Assembly: GCA_963711465.1 (NCBI GenBank)
Contig: CAVQEG010000002.1
Location: 310,001 to 374,000 of the forward strand
Source of the DNA: CAVQEG01 sp963711465
Lineage (GTDB): Bacteria; Bacteroidota; Ignavibacteria; OLB7
Length of the DNA stretch: 64,000 bases
Direction: 5' to 3'
Positions 8,446 through 20,058 of the stretch are shown piece by piece (within the stretch, counting starts at the first letter, position 1; each line of letters starts with the position of its first letter). Position numbers and translations under genes: made by a program. The notes under the pieces were generated by a model that ran no database searches, had not been told where the DNA came from, and worked only from the letters and a program-made list of their open reading frames with translations.

Positions 8446-10626
8446 ATGCCCGTACCTGACACCGCCCGCTCCGCCGGCTCCGAGGCCGCGACGAAGCAGT
8501 CGACCCCGAAAGGCTCCCCACGACCCAGCCCCGCCAACGGCCGGTCGCCCGACGACGCCAATCCATCCGTCGACTGGTCCCGCGTCGCCCGACTGATGCT
8601 CGTCTCCCGAGCGCTCGATCGCGCCGAAGAGGAACGACTCGTTCCCCAGGGCCTCGTCACCTACCAGTTCTCCTCCCGTGGCCATGACCTCGCCCAGATC
8701 CTCCTCGGCCTCGCTCTGGATCACCCCCGCGATGCCGCTACCGTCTACTACCGGTCGCGCCCGTTCATGCTCGCCGCAGGTCTCGAACCCGAAGAAGCAC
8801 TGCGCAGCACCATGGGACGCAGCGGCGGGATCTCCGAAGGTCGCGACATCGGTGTCGTGCATAACATGCCGTCCCGCGGCGCCGCTACCATCCTTCCCAC
8901 CAGCGGCGATGTCGGCGCGCAGTATACCCCCGCCGCTGGATGGGCACAGGCCATCCGCTATCGCGCCGGCTCGCTCAAACAGAAGGAGTGGAATGGTGCA
9001 GTCGCGGTCGCCCTCGGTGGCGATGCCTCCTGTGCCACCAATGGCTTCTGGTCCGCCCTGACCATCGTTACGACCGAACGCCTCCCCTACATCTTCTTCA
9101 TCGAAGACAATGGCTACGGTATCTCAGTGCCAGGTGCCGCCCAGACACCCGGCGCCAACATCGCCGACAACCTCGCGTCGTTCGCCAACCTCCGTATCCT
9201 CGATGGCTCCGGTACCGATCCGGAATTGACCGCCCGCCTCGTTGCCGAGGCCGTGCGAGCCGTCCGCCAGGACGAGGGACCCGTTCTCCTCCGCGTCGTC
9301 GTACCCCGCCTCTGCGGACACTCCTTCGTCGATACCCAGGCCTACAAATCCGACGATCTGCTCGCACGTGAACAGGCCGACGATCCCCTGCCGAAGCTGC
9401 GCGATTACCTCGCCGCCAATGAGTTCCTCTCTCTCGAGGAGTGGGACGCCCTGGCCAGCGAGGTCGATGAGGACATTGCCGCAGTGGTCGAGCGCGCCGT
9501 CGCATCGCCCGATCCCGATCCCGCCGACGTTCTGCACGACGTCTTCTCCGAACCCGGGCGGCCACAGACGATCGGCGGAATTCTGGCTGACGACGGTCAG
9601 GCCGCGGCTGAATCGCAGGACGACACGACACACACGCCGCACCCGGAAGGTCCGCGGATGAATCTCGTCGACGCCGTCAGACGCACGCTTGCTGTCGAAC
9701 TCGAACGAGAGCAGCGCGTGATCGTCTTCGGCGAGGACGTCGGCGCCAAGGGCGGTGTCCACGGCGCAACCATCGACCTGCAGTCGCGCTTCGGCGCCGA
9801 CCGCGTCTTCGATACCTCCCTCAGCGAGGAAGGCATCATCGGGCGCTCCGTCGGAATGGCGATCGCCGGCCTCGTACCCGTGCCCGAGATCCAGTTCCGC
9901 AAGTATGCAGATCCGGCACATGAGCAGATCAACGACTGCGGCACGATCCGCTGGCGCACCGCGGGCAAATTCGCCGCGCCGGTCATCGTGCGGGTGCCCG
10001 TCGGATTCGGAAAGAAAACCGGCGACCCGTGGCACTCCGTCTCCGGCGAGGCCATCTACGCGCATCTGGTCGGGTGGCGCATCGCCGTGCCTTCGAATGC
10101 CGAAGATGCCGTCGGCCTCCTCCGCTCGGCAATCCGCGGCAACGACCCCACGTTCTTCTTCGAACATCGCGCACTGCTCGACACGAAGGAGGCGCGACGC
10201 CCCTATCCGGGCGATGACTTCCTCGTGCCGTTCGGTCGCGCGAGTATCGTACGCAGCGGTGAGCAGGCGTCGATCGTCACCTGGGGCGAAATGGTTCACC
10301 GTGCCCTGACTGCTGTCGAGAAGTCGGGACTGGACGTCGAGGTGATCGACCTTCGGACCATCCAGCCATGGGACGTCGAGACGGTGCTCGAGTCGGTTCG
10401 CCGCACCAGTCGCTGCATGGTCCTTCATGAGGATACGTGGACCTGCGGATTTGGCGCGGAGATCGCTGCGACCATCGTCCAACAGGCATTCCGCGATCTC
10501 GATGCACCGGTGCTGCGGCTTGCAACAGCCGACTGCCCGGTACCCTACAACGTTGGTCTCATGGATGCGGTCGTTCCCTCCGTCGACGCCATCGCTCGCG
10601 CTGTCGAACGCCTCGTCTCGTACTGA
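8446..10626 (+). CDS. Fused alpha-beta E1 component of a 2-oxoacid dehydrogenase complex
   Basis: A 726-residue single-chain E1 combining an alpha-type half (about residues 40-370) and a beta-type half (about 403-726), the architecture of branched-chain 2-oxoacid dehydrogenase-like E1 fusions. These thiamine diphosphate enzymes decarboxylate a 2-oxoacid and pass the acyl group to the lipoyl E2. The alpha half has YYRSRPFMLAAGL, SGDVGAQYTPAAGWA and the ThDP motif GGDASCATNGFW followed by IEDNGYGIS. The beta half has NLVDAVRRTLAVELER, VFGEDVG and DTSLSEEGIIGRSVGMA. Its PEIQFRKYADPAHEQIND lies near the interface. A low-complexity Pro/Ser-rich head (residues 1-40) precedes the domain. E2 and E3 genes are not in the window, so the substrate (branched-chain, pyruvate or other) is open. 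Confidence 0.88.
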   Translation: MPVPDTARSAGSEAATKQSTPKGSPRPSPANGRSPDDANPSVDWSRVARLMLVSRALDRAEEERLVPQGLVTYQFSSRGHDLAQILLGLALDHPRDAATVYYRSRPFMLAAGLEPEEALRSTMGRSGGISEGRDIGVVHNMPSRGAATILPTSGDVGAQYTPAAGWAQAIRYRAGSLKQKEWNGAVAVALGGDASCATNGFWSALTIVTTERLPYIFFIEDNGYGISVPGAAQTPGANIADNLASFANLRILDGSGTDPELTARLVAEAVRAVRQDEGPVLLRVVVPRLCGHSFVDTQAYKSDDLLAREQADDPLPKLRDYLAANEFLSLEEWDALASEVDEDIAAVVERAVASPDPDPADVLHDVFSEPGRPQTIGGILADDGQAAAESQDDTTHTPHPEGPRMNLVDAVRRTLAVELEREQRVIVFGEDVGAKGGVHGATIDLQSRFGADRVFDTSLSEEGIIGRSVGMAIAGLVPVPEIQFRKYADPAHEQINDCGTIRWRTAGKFAAPVIVRVPVGFGKKTGDPWHSVSGEAIYAHLVGWRIAVPSNAEDAVGLLRSAIRGNDPTFFFEHRALLDTKEARRPYPGDDFLVPFGRASIVRSGEQASIVTWGEMVHRALTAVEKSGLDVEVIDLRTIQPWDVETVLESVRRTSRCMVLHEDTWTCGFGAEIAATIVQQAFRDLDAPVLRLATADCPVPYNVGLMDAVVPSVDAIARAVERLVSY

Positions 10627-10659
10627 ACGATTGATTGACTCCCGACCCGCAATCGTGCG

Positions 10660-10932
10660 ATGAAGACGAACAGCGACATCCTCTGGACGATGCTGTCGAG
10701 TGAGCTCGGCCTGCCGCAGGTCGCCGAACTGCAGGACTACCTCACGGGCCAGTCCGACTACTTCGACATGGGATATGGTGATCTGTCGGTCGAACCCTAC
10801 GACGCGCGCGGAGGCCGAAGCACGATGTTCCGCGTCCGACACCGAATCCACGGCGAGGTCACCGTCAGCAACAGTGCCCTGCGCAGCGTGCTGCACGACC
10901 TCCGCCATCATCTGAATCGCCGATTGCCATGA
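10660..10932 (+). CDS. Small protein of unknown function, coupled to tkt
   Basis: A 90-residue cytoplasmic protein with no signal peptide or membrane segment: an N-terminal helix-like half (ILWTMLSSELGLPQVAELQDYL) and a C-terminal half with FRVRHRIHGEVTVSNSALRSVLHDLRHHL. I do not recognise the family. It is supported as a gene by its position 33 bp after the E1 gene and by the 4-base ATGA overlap with the transketolase start, which indicates translational coupling. The middle is acidic/aromatic (DYFDMGYGDLSVEPYDARGG). Confidence 0.65.
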   Translation: MKTNSDILWTMLSSELGLPQVAELQDYLTGQSDYFDMGYGDLSVEPYDARGGRSTMFRVRHRIHGEVTVSNSALRSVLHDLRHHLNRRLP

Positions 10933-12971
10933 ACCACCAGCGCAACGTCGACACGATCCGTATGCTCGCCGTCGACATGGTCGAGACCGCCGCGTCAGGT
11001 CACCCGGGACTGCCGCTCGGTGCCGCTCCGATGGCCTACGCCCTCTGGACGCGCCACCTCCGTTTCAATCCGCTCGATCCCGCATGGCCGAATCGTGACC
11101 GCTTCGTGCTCTCGGCCGGTCACGGCTCGGCACTCCTCTATTCGCTGCTCCATCTCTTCGGCGTTCGTGAACTCACCATGGAGCAGTTGCAAAGGTTCCG
11201 TCAACTCGGGTCGATTACCCCCGGCCACCCCGAATACCGCCTCACGCCCGGCGTCGAGGTCACTACCGGCCCGCTCGGTCAGGGTATCTCCAATGCCGTC
11301 GGCATCGCCCTGGCCGAACGCCACCTCGCTGCGCGCATCAACCGACCGGAATTCCCCGTCGTCGATTTCCGGACATTCGTGATCGCAAGCGATGGTGACA
11401 TGATGGAAGGCGTCAGCTCCGAGGCGTCCTCCCTGGCCGGACACCTGCGGCTCGGAAAACTGGTCGTCCTCTACGATGACAACCGAATCTCCATCGACGG
11501 ATCGACGAGCCTCGCCTTCACAGAAGATGTCGGGAAACGGTACGATGCCTACGGCTGGCAGGTCCTCGTCGTCGAGGATGGCAATGATGTCGATGCCGTC
11601 GATGAGGCGCTTACCGCCGCCACGCTCGAACACGGTCGCCCGACGCTGATTCGCGTCCGCACGACTATCGGCTACGGCGCTCCCGATAAGGAAGGCACCG
11701 CCGCAGTGCACGGCTCGCCGCTCGGTGCCGAAGAGCTCCGCCGCACGAAGGAATTCTATGGGTTCGATCCGGACCGGTCGTTCGTGGTCGAAGACGACGT
11801 CCGCAGGGCGTTTGAAGAATTTGCTCGGGCCGGCGCCGTCGACGAACAGCGCCATGCCGACCTGCTCGCGGAATTCCGTCGCGACCATCGTGACGCCTCG
11901 CGCGACTACGATGCGTGGGTGAGCGGAACCCTTCCGGCCGAACTTAGCAACACCCGTCCGACGTTCGAAACCGGTACGTCGATGGCCACCCGCAAGGCCA
12001 GCGGCGCCGCGCTCGCGTCACTGACACCCGTCATCCCCTTTCTCATCGGTGGATCGGCCGATCTGACGCCATCGAACGACACGAAGGTGCGATCGAGCGA
12101 GGATGTGGAACCGGGGCACTACGGCGGCCGCTACATCCACTTCGGGGTCCGCGAGCATGCCATGGGTGCGATCATGAACGGCATGGCCGTTACCGGCCTG
12201 GTCCCCTACGGCGGCACCTTCCTCATCTTCAGCGATTACATGCGACCCGCCATCCGGCTGGCCGCACTCAGTGGGTACGGTTCGATCTTCGTCTTCACCC
12301 ACGATTCGATCGCGCTCGGCGAGGATGGCCCCACACACCAGCCGGTGGAACAGCTCGCCTCCCTGCGCGCGATCCCGAACCTGTGGGTATTCCGCCCGGC
12401 CGATGCCAACGAAACGGCCGTCGCCTGGCAGATGGCCGTCGAACGCAGGAACGCGCCGACCGCGATCGCGCTGACACGGCAGGGCGTTCCCGTGCTCGAT
12501 GGCACCGACGGCGACAGCGCTCGCCGCGGCGGGTACGTGCTCCGCGACGTCGATCCCGAACTGTCGGATATCGATGTCGTGCTCGTCGCCACCGGCAGCG
12601 AAGTCCACATCGCCCTCGACGCCGCGGATATCCTCCTCGGCAACGACATCCATGCACGCGTGGTGAGTCTGCCCTGTATGGAACTGCTCCACGAGCAGGA
12701 TCCCGAATACGTGATGGAACTCTTCCCGATCGCCGTTCCTGTCGTCAGCATCGAGGCCGGTGTCGAGCTCGGATGGAACGGACTGTCGGACCTCCACGTC
12801 GGCATGTCCTCCTTCGGCGCCTCGGCACCGCTGGCCGATGTCCTGGAGCACTTCGGCATTACGCCGGAACACGTCGCCGGGAAAGCCAGAGAACTCGTCG
12901 AGGAAATCGCGCAGGCCGGCCGCGAACTCGACTGGCTGCTGGGTTCCGGTCAGAGTGAGGATGGTGAGTAG
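10929..12971 (+). CDS. tkt: Transketolase
   Basis: A 680-residue thiamine diphosphate enzyme of the pentose phosphate pathway that moves two-carbon ketol units between sugar phosphates. Landmarks: the N-terminal VETAASGHPGLPLGAAPMAYALW, LSAGHGSALLYSLLH, the ThDP motif SDGDMMEGVSSEASSLAGH with YDDNRISIDG, and GVREHAMGAIMNGMA in the pyrimidine domain. Also visible are FTHDSIALGEDGPTHQPVEQL (substrate histidines) and a C-terminal domain with VVSLPCMELL. The length is typical. It overlaps the small upstream gene by four bases and is followed 36 bp later by rpiB, another pentose phosphate enzyme, so a functional operon is likely. Confidence 0.96.
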   Translation: MNHQRNVDTIRMLAVDMVETAASGHPGLPLGAAPMAYALWTRHLRFNPLDPAWPNRDRFVLSAGHGSALLYSLLHLFGVRELTMEQLQRFRQLGSITPGHPEYRLTPGVEVTTGPLGQGISNAVGIALAERHLAARINRPEFPVVDFRTFVIASDGDMMEGVSSEASSLAGHLRLGKLVVLYDDNRISIDGSTSLAFTEDVGKRYDAYGWQVLVVEDGNDVDAVDEALTAATLEHGRPTLIRVRTTIGYGAPDKEGTAAVHGSPLGAEELRRTKEFYGFDPDRSFVVEDDVRRAFEEFARAGAVDEQRHADLLAEFRRDHRDASRDYDAWVSGTLPAELSNTRPTFETGTSMATRKASGAALASLTPVIPFLIGGSADLTPSNDTKVRSSEDVEPGHYGGRYIHFGVREHAMGAIMNGMAVTGLVPYGGTFLIFSDYMRPAIRLAALSGYGSIFVFTHDSIALGEDGPTHQPVEQLASLRAIPNLWVFRPADANETAVAWQMAVERRNAPTAIALTRQGVPVLDGTDGDSARRGGYVLRDVDPELSDIDVVLVATGSEVHIALDAADILLGNDIHARVVSLPCMELLHEQDPEYVMELFPIAVPVVSIEAGVELGWNGLSDLHVGMSSFGASAPLADVLEHFGITPEHVAGKARELVEEIAQAGRELDWLLGSGQSEDGE

Positions 12972-13007
12972 AGAATTCCTTCAGCGACGAGACGCTTCGC
13001 AACTACC

Positions 13008-13451
13008 ATGAGAATTGCAATCGGTGCCGATCACGCCGGCTTCGAAATGAAGGAGGCACTGCGCGAATGGCTCGCGCACACGTACGACGTCACCGACGCC
13101 GGCGCGTACGACGCCTCGCCGAGCGACTATCCCGATATCGCCAGAGCGGTTTCTGAGGAAGTGGTGAGCGGCCGCGTCGACAGGGGAATCCTCCTGTGCG
13201 GCAGTGGCGTCGGTGCCTCGATCGCCGCCAACAAGATCACCGGCATTCGTGCCGCCCTCGCTCACGACGCCTACTCGGCCGGCCAGTGCGTCGAACACGA
13301 TGACGCCAACATCCTCTGCCTCGGACCGCGGGTGATCGGCATTGAATTGGCGAAGGTGCTGGTGACCACGTTTCTGAACGCGACGTTCTCCGGCGAGCCA
13401 CGCCACGTCCGCCGCATCGAAAAGATCCGCCAGCTCGAGCGCGGTCGATAG
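13008..13451 (+). CDS. rpiB: Ribose-5-phosphate isomerase B
   Basis: RpiB interconverts ribulose 5-phosphate and ribose 5-phosphate. The 147-residue protein has the family signature from the first residues (RIAIGADHAGFEMKEAL), the catalytic cysteine region ILLCGSGVGASIAANKITGIRAAL and the ENHD-like segment CVEHDDANILCLGPR. It is placed directly after tkt, consistent with a shared pentose phosphate transcript. It ends 11 bp before the convergent aminotransferase gene, with no obvious hairpin between the two. Confidence 0.96.
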   Translation: MRIAIGADHAGFEMKEALREWLAHTYDVTDAGAYDASPSDYPDIARAVSEEVVSGRVDRGILLCGSGVGASIAANKITGIRAALAHDAYSAGQCVEHDDANILCLGPRVIGIELAKVLVTTFLNATFSGEPRHVRRIEKIRQLERGR

Positions 13452-13462
13452 CCCCGGCGCCA

Positions 13463-14695
13463 CTACACGATCGCTCGTATTCCCTCGATCAACCGCTCGA
13501 GCTCCGAGTACGATGTGTATCCCTGTACCGAAATGCGGATCGTGTCCCGGTTGTTCCACCGGAAGTGCGGTATCTCCACCAGATGGTCGTCGTACAGCCG
13601 CTGCTTCAGCTCGGCTCCGTCGAGTTCGTCCGGCAGCAGGAACGCCCGCATCTGCTCGAACCACCGGTATCCACCCGCATCTCCGTCGACCGTCATCGCC
13701 TCGGCGTCCAGCACCCCCATGAGATCGTCACTCGCCTCGAGGATCATCCCGTGGCAGCGTTCGCGTACCTCGTTCCAGCGGTACCGTTGCTGGAACTCCC
13801 ATGCCGCCGGAACAGAGAGCGACGCGGAGATGTCACGCGTTCCCCGATACTCGTGATGTGAAATGAACGTGCTCACAGCGGCCCACTGCTCGTTCGGTTC
13901 CCATCCCCAGCTGACCACCAGCGGCTCGAGCAGCGACTGCGTCTCCGCTCGCGCATACAGGAACGCGGAGCCCTTCGGCGCGCAGAGCCACTTGTGGAGA
14001 TTTCCCGTATAGAAGTCCGCGCCGATCGACCCGAGGTCGAGCGCAATCTGACCGGGAACGTGCGCTCCGTCGACCAGTGTGATGATTCCCATCGCTCGGG
14101 CGCGACGGCAGATCTCCGCCACCGGAAACGTGAGCGCCGTCGGCGAGGTGACGTGGCTGACGAAGAGCACACGCGTCGCCGGCGTCACCGCGGCGAAGAT
14201 CCTGTCCACCACATCGACCGGATCCTCCACGGGAACGGGAATGGTCGCCTTGCGGTACGCCGCGCCGCAATTGCGACAGATGAACGTCCACGCCCGATCG
14301 CATGCTCCGTACTCGTGATCGGTGGCCAGCACCTCGTCTCCCGTCCCCAGTTCCAGTGAGCGCGCGACGATGTTCACCGCGACCGTCGCATTGGTCACGT
14401 AGACGAGGTCCTCAGGTTCGGATCCGATCCGCGCGGCCAGCAGCGCGCGCGATCGCGCCAGCAGCTGCGCCGCATCGCGTCCATAGAATTCCACCGGCTG
14501 CTCCTCGGCCAGCAATTGCCATCGGTGGTAGTGTTCCATCACCGGACGGGGCACCGCACCAAAGGAGCCGTGGTTGAGGAACGCGACCTCCGGTCGGATG
14601 TAGAACAGAGGTCGAAGCGCCTCGGGCGTGTTGTCGAACGTCTCCGGTGCCGACGCAGCTGGAGCATCATCGAGCGAGAAGAAATCGGTGTTCAC
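13463..14695 (-). CDS. Aminotransferase class V-fold PLP-dependent enzyme (isopenicillin-N epimerase-like)
   Basis: A 410-residue fold-type I PLP enzyme. The N-terminal FLNHGSFGAVPRPVMEHYHRWQ is characteristic of the isopenicillin N epimerase-like / cysteine desulfurase-like branch. Then follow VYVTNATVAVNIVARSL (phosphate-binding region), LVDGAHVPGQIALDL (aspartate contacting the PLP ring) and the PLP-lysine segment FYTGNLHKWLCAPKGSAFLY. The C-terminal small domain ends with IRISVQGYTSYSELERLIE. Proteins of this group include epimerases, hercynylcysteine lyases and desulfurases, so the substrate is not assignable from sequence. It is convergent with rpiB and stands alone. Confidence 0.85.
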   Translation of the reverse strand: MNTDFFSLDDAPAASAPETFDNTPEALRPLFYIRPEVAFLNHGSFGAVPRPVMEHYHRWQLLAEEQPVEFYGRDAAQLLARSRALLAARIGSEPEDLVYVTNATVAVNIVARSLELGTGDEVLATDHEYGACDRAWTFICRNCGAAYRKATIPVPVEDPVDVVDRIFAAVTPATRVLFVSHVTSPTALTFPVAEICRRARAMGIITLVDGAHVPGQIALDLGSIGADFYTGNLHKWLCAPKGSAFLYARAETQSLLEPLVVSWGWEPNEQWAAVSTFISHHEYRGTRDISASLSVPAAWEFQQRYRWNEVRERCHGMILEASDDLMGVLDAEAMTVDGDAGGYRWFEQMRAFLLPDELDGAELKQRLYDDHLVEIPHFRWNNRDTIRISVQGYTSYSELERLIEGIRAIV

Positions 14696-14947
14696 GAGTC
14701 AGGCGGGTTGAATTCAAAGGTGGGGAGACGCGGCGCGGCGCGCGGATGCGAACCGGCCACGGAAGCGGAGTCTGGCATACAATGTGATCGTTTGACACCA
14801 CACCGCCAGAGTACGCACGGAAGCAACTGAGAGGTCGAACCGATGGGCGCATGGGCACGCACTTCGGACATCGGATGACGGTACCGCGTTCGGTGCTTCC
14901 CGCGATCCGCCGTCAGTCACACTGAGTCGACCAGCACTGCTACAAGG

Positions 14948-15253
14948 ATGGGAAAGACAACGGACTACTATATCTCCGCAGTCCGCACCAGAGGCGGTCA
15001 CATTACACACTGCCGTGTGCACAAGGCGCTCGAGAACGGCTCGTTCGCCCCGTACGGTCTGGTGCAGCCCAGAAGCACAGTGATTCTGAACCTGCGTAGC
15101 AGGTCGCGTGGATACCGAACGCTGAATGTCAGGGAAGGTCGGCGATTGCCTGGCGATCCGGTTCGACTTGCCGAGGTCGAACACAGGTACTACCTGCGTC
15201 GCGACCACACCGATCAGCCCGGTGACGATCTCGGCGATCTGCCGAGATTCTGA
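14948..15253 (+). CDS. DUF3892 domain-containing small protein
   Basis: A 101-residue protein with an N-terminal DYYISAVRTRGGHITHCRVH and a C-terminal YYLRRDHTDQPGDDLGDLPRF. This matches the layout of DUF3892 proteins (about 90-100 residues, opening with YYISAVRY-like and closing with D-N-L-G-D-L-P-x-F). The function of the family is unknown; it is cytoplasmic and globular. It sits between the aminotransferase (divergent) and the M48 peptidase (convergent, 3 bp apart). The middle is arginine-rich and somewhat diverged, so some decay cannot be excluded, but the frame is intact end to end. Confidence 0.65.
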   Translation: MGKTTDYYISAVRTRGGHITHCRVHKALENGSFAPYGLVQPRSTVILNLRSRSRGYRTLNVREGRRLPGDPVRLAEVEHRYYLRRDHTDQPGDDLGDLPRF

Positions 15254-15256
15254 TGA

Positions 15257-16285
15257 CTACTTCTTCTCGTTGAACAGCGCGTCGAACATCTCGCGCGCCT
15301 TCTGCGACGCCGTGTTGGCCGCTCCCGCCGCGTTGCGCAGAATGTCGGCCAGCGGATCCTGTGCGTTGGTGAAATCCTCACGGTACTGTCCGGCGGCCTT
15401 TCGGAACGCCTCGCGCACGTCATCGGTAGAATCGCCGGACCGACGGCGATACTCGCCGCTGAGAATCGTTCCGTATTCACCCCGATCCACCCACGACTTC
15501 AATTCCGTCAGTCGAAGTACCGGGAACGGATGCGTCTGTCCGACGAGGTTGAACAGCTTGTAGACGATGTCGAGCAGGTTGCCGGAATTGTTGTATTCCT
15601 CTGCCTGCAGGAAGAATTCGTTGATGTCCATCTGATCGGTGCGGGCACCGCCGGCCAGCTTCATCAGCAGCGAGTAGGAAACCTGCGGATCCTGCACCAC
15701 CAGCAGCCCGGCGCGATCGGCGCTCAGTTCACTCTTGCGATCCCACTCGCGCAGCGCCATGATGATCGCCATCAGCGATGCGCCACCGAGGGGAACCGCG
15801 AAGGCGATCGCGGAGAAGCGCACCAGAATCGCCAGCAACGTCTTGTACAGCACGTGCCCGCTCATGCAGTGCCCGAGTTCGTGCGCGATCACCGAGAGCA
15901 GCTCCTCGTCCCCCACCGATTCCACGAGGGAGGAATTCAGAACGATGAACGGATGGTCGACGCCGATCGCACCCGCGTTGAGAAACGGACTCTGCGAGAC
16001 GAACAGTTCCGGTCGCTCGGCGACGTCGAGCACTCCGCACGCATCGCGATAGAGCCGATTGACACGGGGGAACTGCGTGTCGGTGACGCGAACCGCCGAG
16101 GCGAGCGTGAGCAGCCGCAGCGACTTCTCGGTCGTCACGCCGATGAGCTTCTGCAGCAGAAGATCGAGCCCCGGCACCTTCCGCAACGCCGTGAGCGCCG
16201 CGCGGTCGGCCGGATGCTCCCACGTCTTCGATCTGATTTCAGGAAACGTGACGCGGTTGCGCCGGAGTGCGTTCGAGGTATCCAT
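15257..16285 (-). CDS. M48 family zinc metallopeptidase
   Basis: A 342-residue M48 peptidase. The zinc motif HELGH is at residues 135-139, preceded by VGDEELLSVIA, and the third ligand region KSELSADRAGLLV follows at about 184-196, as in HtpX/Ste24-like enzymes. A hydrophobic stretch between the two motifs (LLAILVRFSAIAFAVPLGGASLMAIIMAL) gives one or two membrane segments, so the enzyme is probably membrane-bound with a cytosolic active site, like the M48 quality-control proteases. The C-terminal tail is charged and helical. It is transcribed alone, 133 bp downstream of leuS on the same strand. Confidence 0.88.
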   Translation of the reverse strand: MDTSNALRRNRVTFPEIRSKTWEHPADRAALTALRKVPGLDLLLQKLIGVTTEKSLRLLTLASAVRVTDTQFPRVNRLYRDACGVLDVAERPELFVSQSPFLNAGAIGVDHPFIVLNSSLVESVGDEELLSVIAHELGHCMSGHVLYKTLLAILVRFSAIAFAVPLGGASLMAIIMALREWDRKSELSADRAGLLVVQDPQVSYSLLMKLAGGARTDQMDINEFFLQAEEYNNSGNLLDIVYKLFNLVGQTHPFPVLRLTELKSWVDRGEYGTILSGEYRRRSGDSTDDVREAFRKAAGQYREDFTNAQDPLADILRNAAGAANTASQKAREMFDALFNEKK

Positions 16286-16418
16286 TGCTGCTCATGCGAG
16301 TCATGTGAGCCGGCACGTCGGACCGCAGTCGCATCCGATGCGTCGGGCTGGGGGACGTTGAATTCGTTGCTTACTCCCGGCAGCGGCAGAAGTTGCAGCC
16401 GCTCGGACGGCCGCCGCC

Positions 16419-19028
<2,610 letters not shown>

Positions 19029-19121
19029 GGTGCGTGAGGGTCCAACAAGTAGAAGCGCCGCTTCGAGATGGGAAATCAAAGCGGCGCCGGTTGTGTTTTC
19101 GTGCGTTGTGTTGGGGGGGGA

Positions 19122-19433
19122 TCAGGGCACGGGCGCCGATTCGGATGCGGCGAGTCGCAGCTGCTCGACCGCGTAGTCACGCAGGTCGACGAGCAGTTCA
19201 CGGCGCTTGTGCGACCGGGCTTCGGCGATCTGTCCTTCGACATAGCCGAGCATTTCGCCGAGAACATCGAGGTAGATGCCACCTTTTTCGACCTGACAGT
19301 CGATGAACCCCTTCATGCAGAGGTTCTTGTCGCGTTCCAGGCACAGCTCGAGGAGTGTCTTTCCCTTTGCGACGAGCCGTTCGGTAACGACCGACGCCTT
19401 CTCACCGTGATCCAGTGCCGTGTACTCGTTCAT
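19122..19433 (-). CDS. Small helical protein of unknown function
   Basis: A 103-residue predicted protein with two helical cysteine-bearing stretches (LELCLERDKNLCMKGFIDCQVEKGG) and a helical C-terminal half (YLDVLGEMLGYVEGQIAEARSHKRRELLVDLRDYAVEQLRLAA). There is no signal peptide or membrane segment. I do not recognise the family. It is supported by ordinary protein-like composition, a GGAG ribosome-binding-like sequence in front of the ATG, and a position on the same strand just upstream of leuS. Confidence 0.6.
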   Translation of the reverse strand: MNEYTALDHGEKASVVTERLVAKGKTLLELCLERDKNLCMKGFIDCQVEKGGIYLDVLGEMLGYVEGQIAEARSHKRRELLVDLRDYAVEQLRLAASESAPVP

Positions 19434-19700
19434 ATCGGATCTCCACAGCCTGATTCATGACCGATCGTCGAATCCTTCACATCCGGACGCGGCCGGTGCC
19501 GCGAACCCATCCCGCATTCGTCACAGCCGGACTCGGGAGGCGATGCAGGCGCTCCTGCCAATGGATCGACCCGGAAGGGGACGACGCTGAGCGGGGATGC
19601 ATGCTCCTGGAGTGGCGGGCGAATATATCGGGTCGAACGAATGCCGGACAAGTGGAGGTCCCGCCGGCGGGCGGGTGCATCATCCGGCCACAAAACGAAA

Positions 19701-19762
19701 CGTGCCGCCGGAGTCGGCCCACCCGGCACAATGGCAACGGGCGCACGCGCTCCGGCGGCACG
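19701..19762 (-). terminator. Intrinsic terminator downstream of rpsU
   Basis: Two 13-nt arms, CGTGCCGCCGGAG and its exact complement, flank a loop of about 36 nt. On the minus strand the second arm is followed by TTTCGTTTTG, a T-rich tract, immediately after the rpsU stop. The rest of 19434-19770 holds no credible gene. Confidence 0.7.
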
Positions 19763-19770
19763 TCTGTCGC

Positions 19771-19965
19771 TTACTGCATCTCCTTGGAAAGTCGATGCTG
19801 GCGACGGATCGCCTTCTGCCGCGCCATCCGGTTGACCACCGACGGTTTGACGTAGAAGGTGCGTCGCTTGAATTCCTTGAGGATACCCGAGCGCTCGTAC
19901 TTCTTCTTGAAGCGACGCAGCGCCCGATCAATCGATTCGTTGTCCTGAACGGTTACTCCGACCAA
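19771..19965 (-). CDS. rpsU: Small ribosomal subunit protein bS21
   Basis: bS21 binds the 30S platform next to the 3' end of 16S rRNA. The 64-residue protein has the canonical sequence pattern: VTVQDNESIDRALRRFKKKYERSG at the N-terminus, LKEFKRRTFYVKPSVVNR in the middle and a basic tail ending RRQHRLSKEMQ. The predicted start is TTG at 19965, set by an unusually strong Shine-Dalgarno nine bases upstream. A terminator follows. The strong SD stands out because most neighbouring genes have none; in Bacteroidota such an SD is linked to bS21 autoregulation (see findings). Confidence 0.95.
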   Translation of the reverse strand: MVGVTVQDNESIDRALRRFKKKYERSGILKEFKRRTFYVKPSVVNRMARQKAIRRQHRLSKEMQ

Positions 19966-19973
19966 ATCTCGTT

Positions 19974-19984
19974 CACCTCCTTTC
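19974..19984 (-). promoter_or_regulatory. Perfect extended Shine-Dalgarno of rpsU
   Basis: The minus strand reads GAAAGGAGGTG, an 11-nt perfect complement of the 16S rRNA 3' tail (CACCUCCUUUC), nine bases before the TTG start of rpsU. It fixes the start codon choice. Confidence 0.85.
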
Positions 19985-20058
19985 AGGTGCCTGTTGCTGT
20001 TGGAATGAATTACACTGTTTCTGACATCTTCACTACTCCCGGCAGCGGCGAGGCGCGT

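Noticed and set aside
9124..10911. A 595-codon open frame opposite the fused E1 gene
   Set aside because: Shadow frame; the E1 motifs lie on the plus strand.
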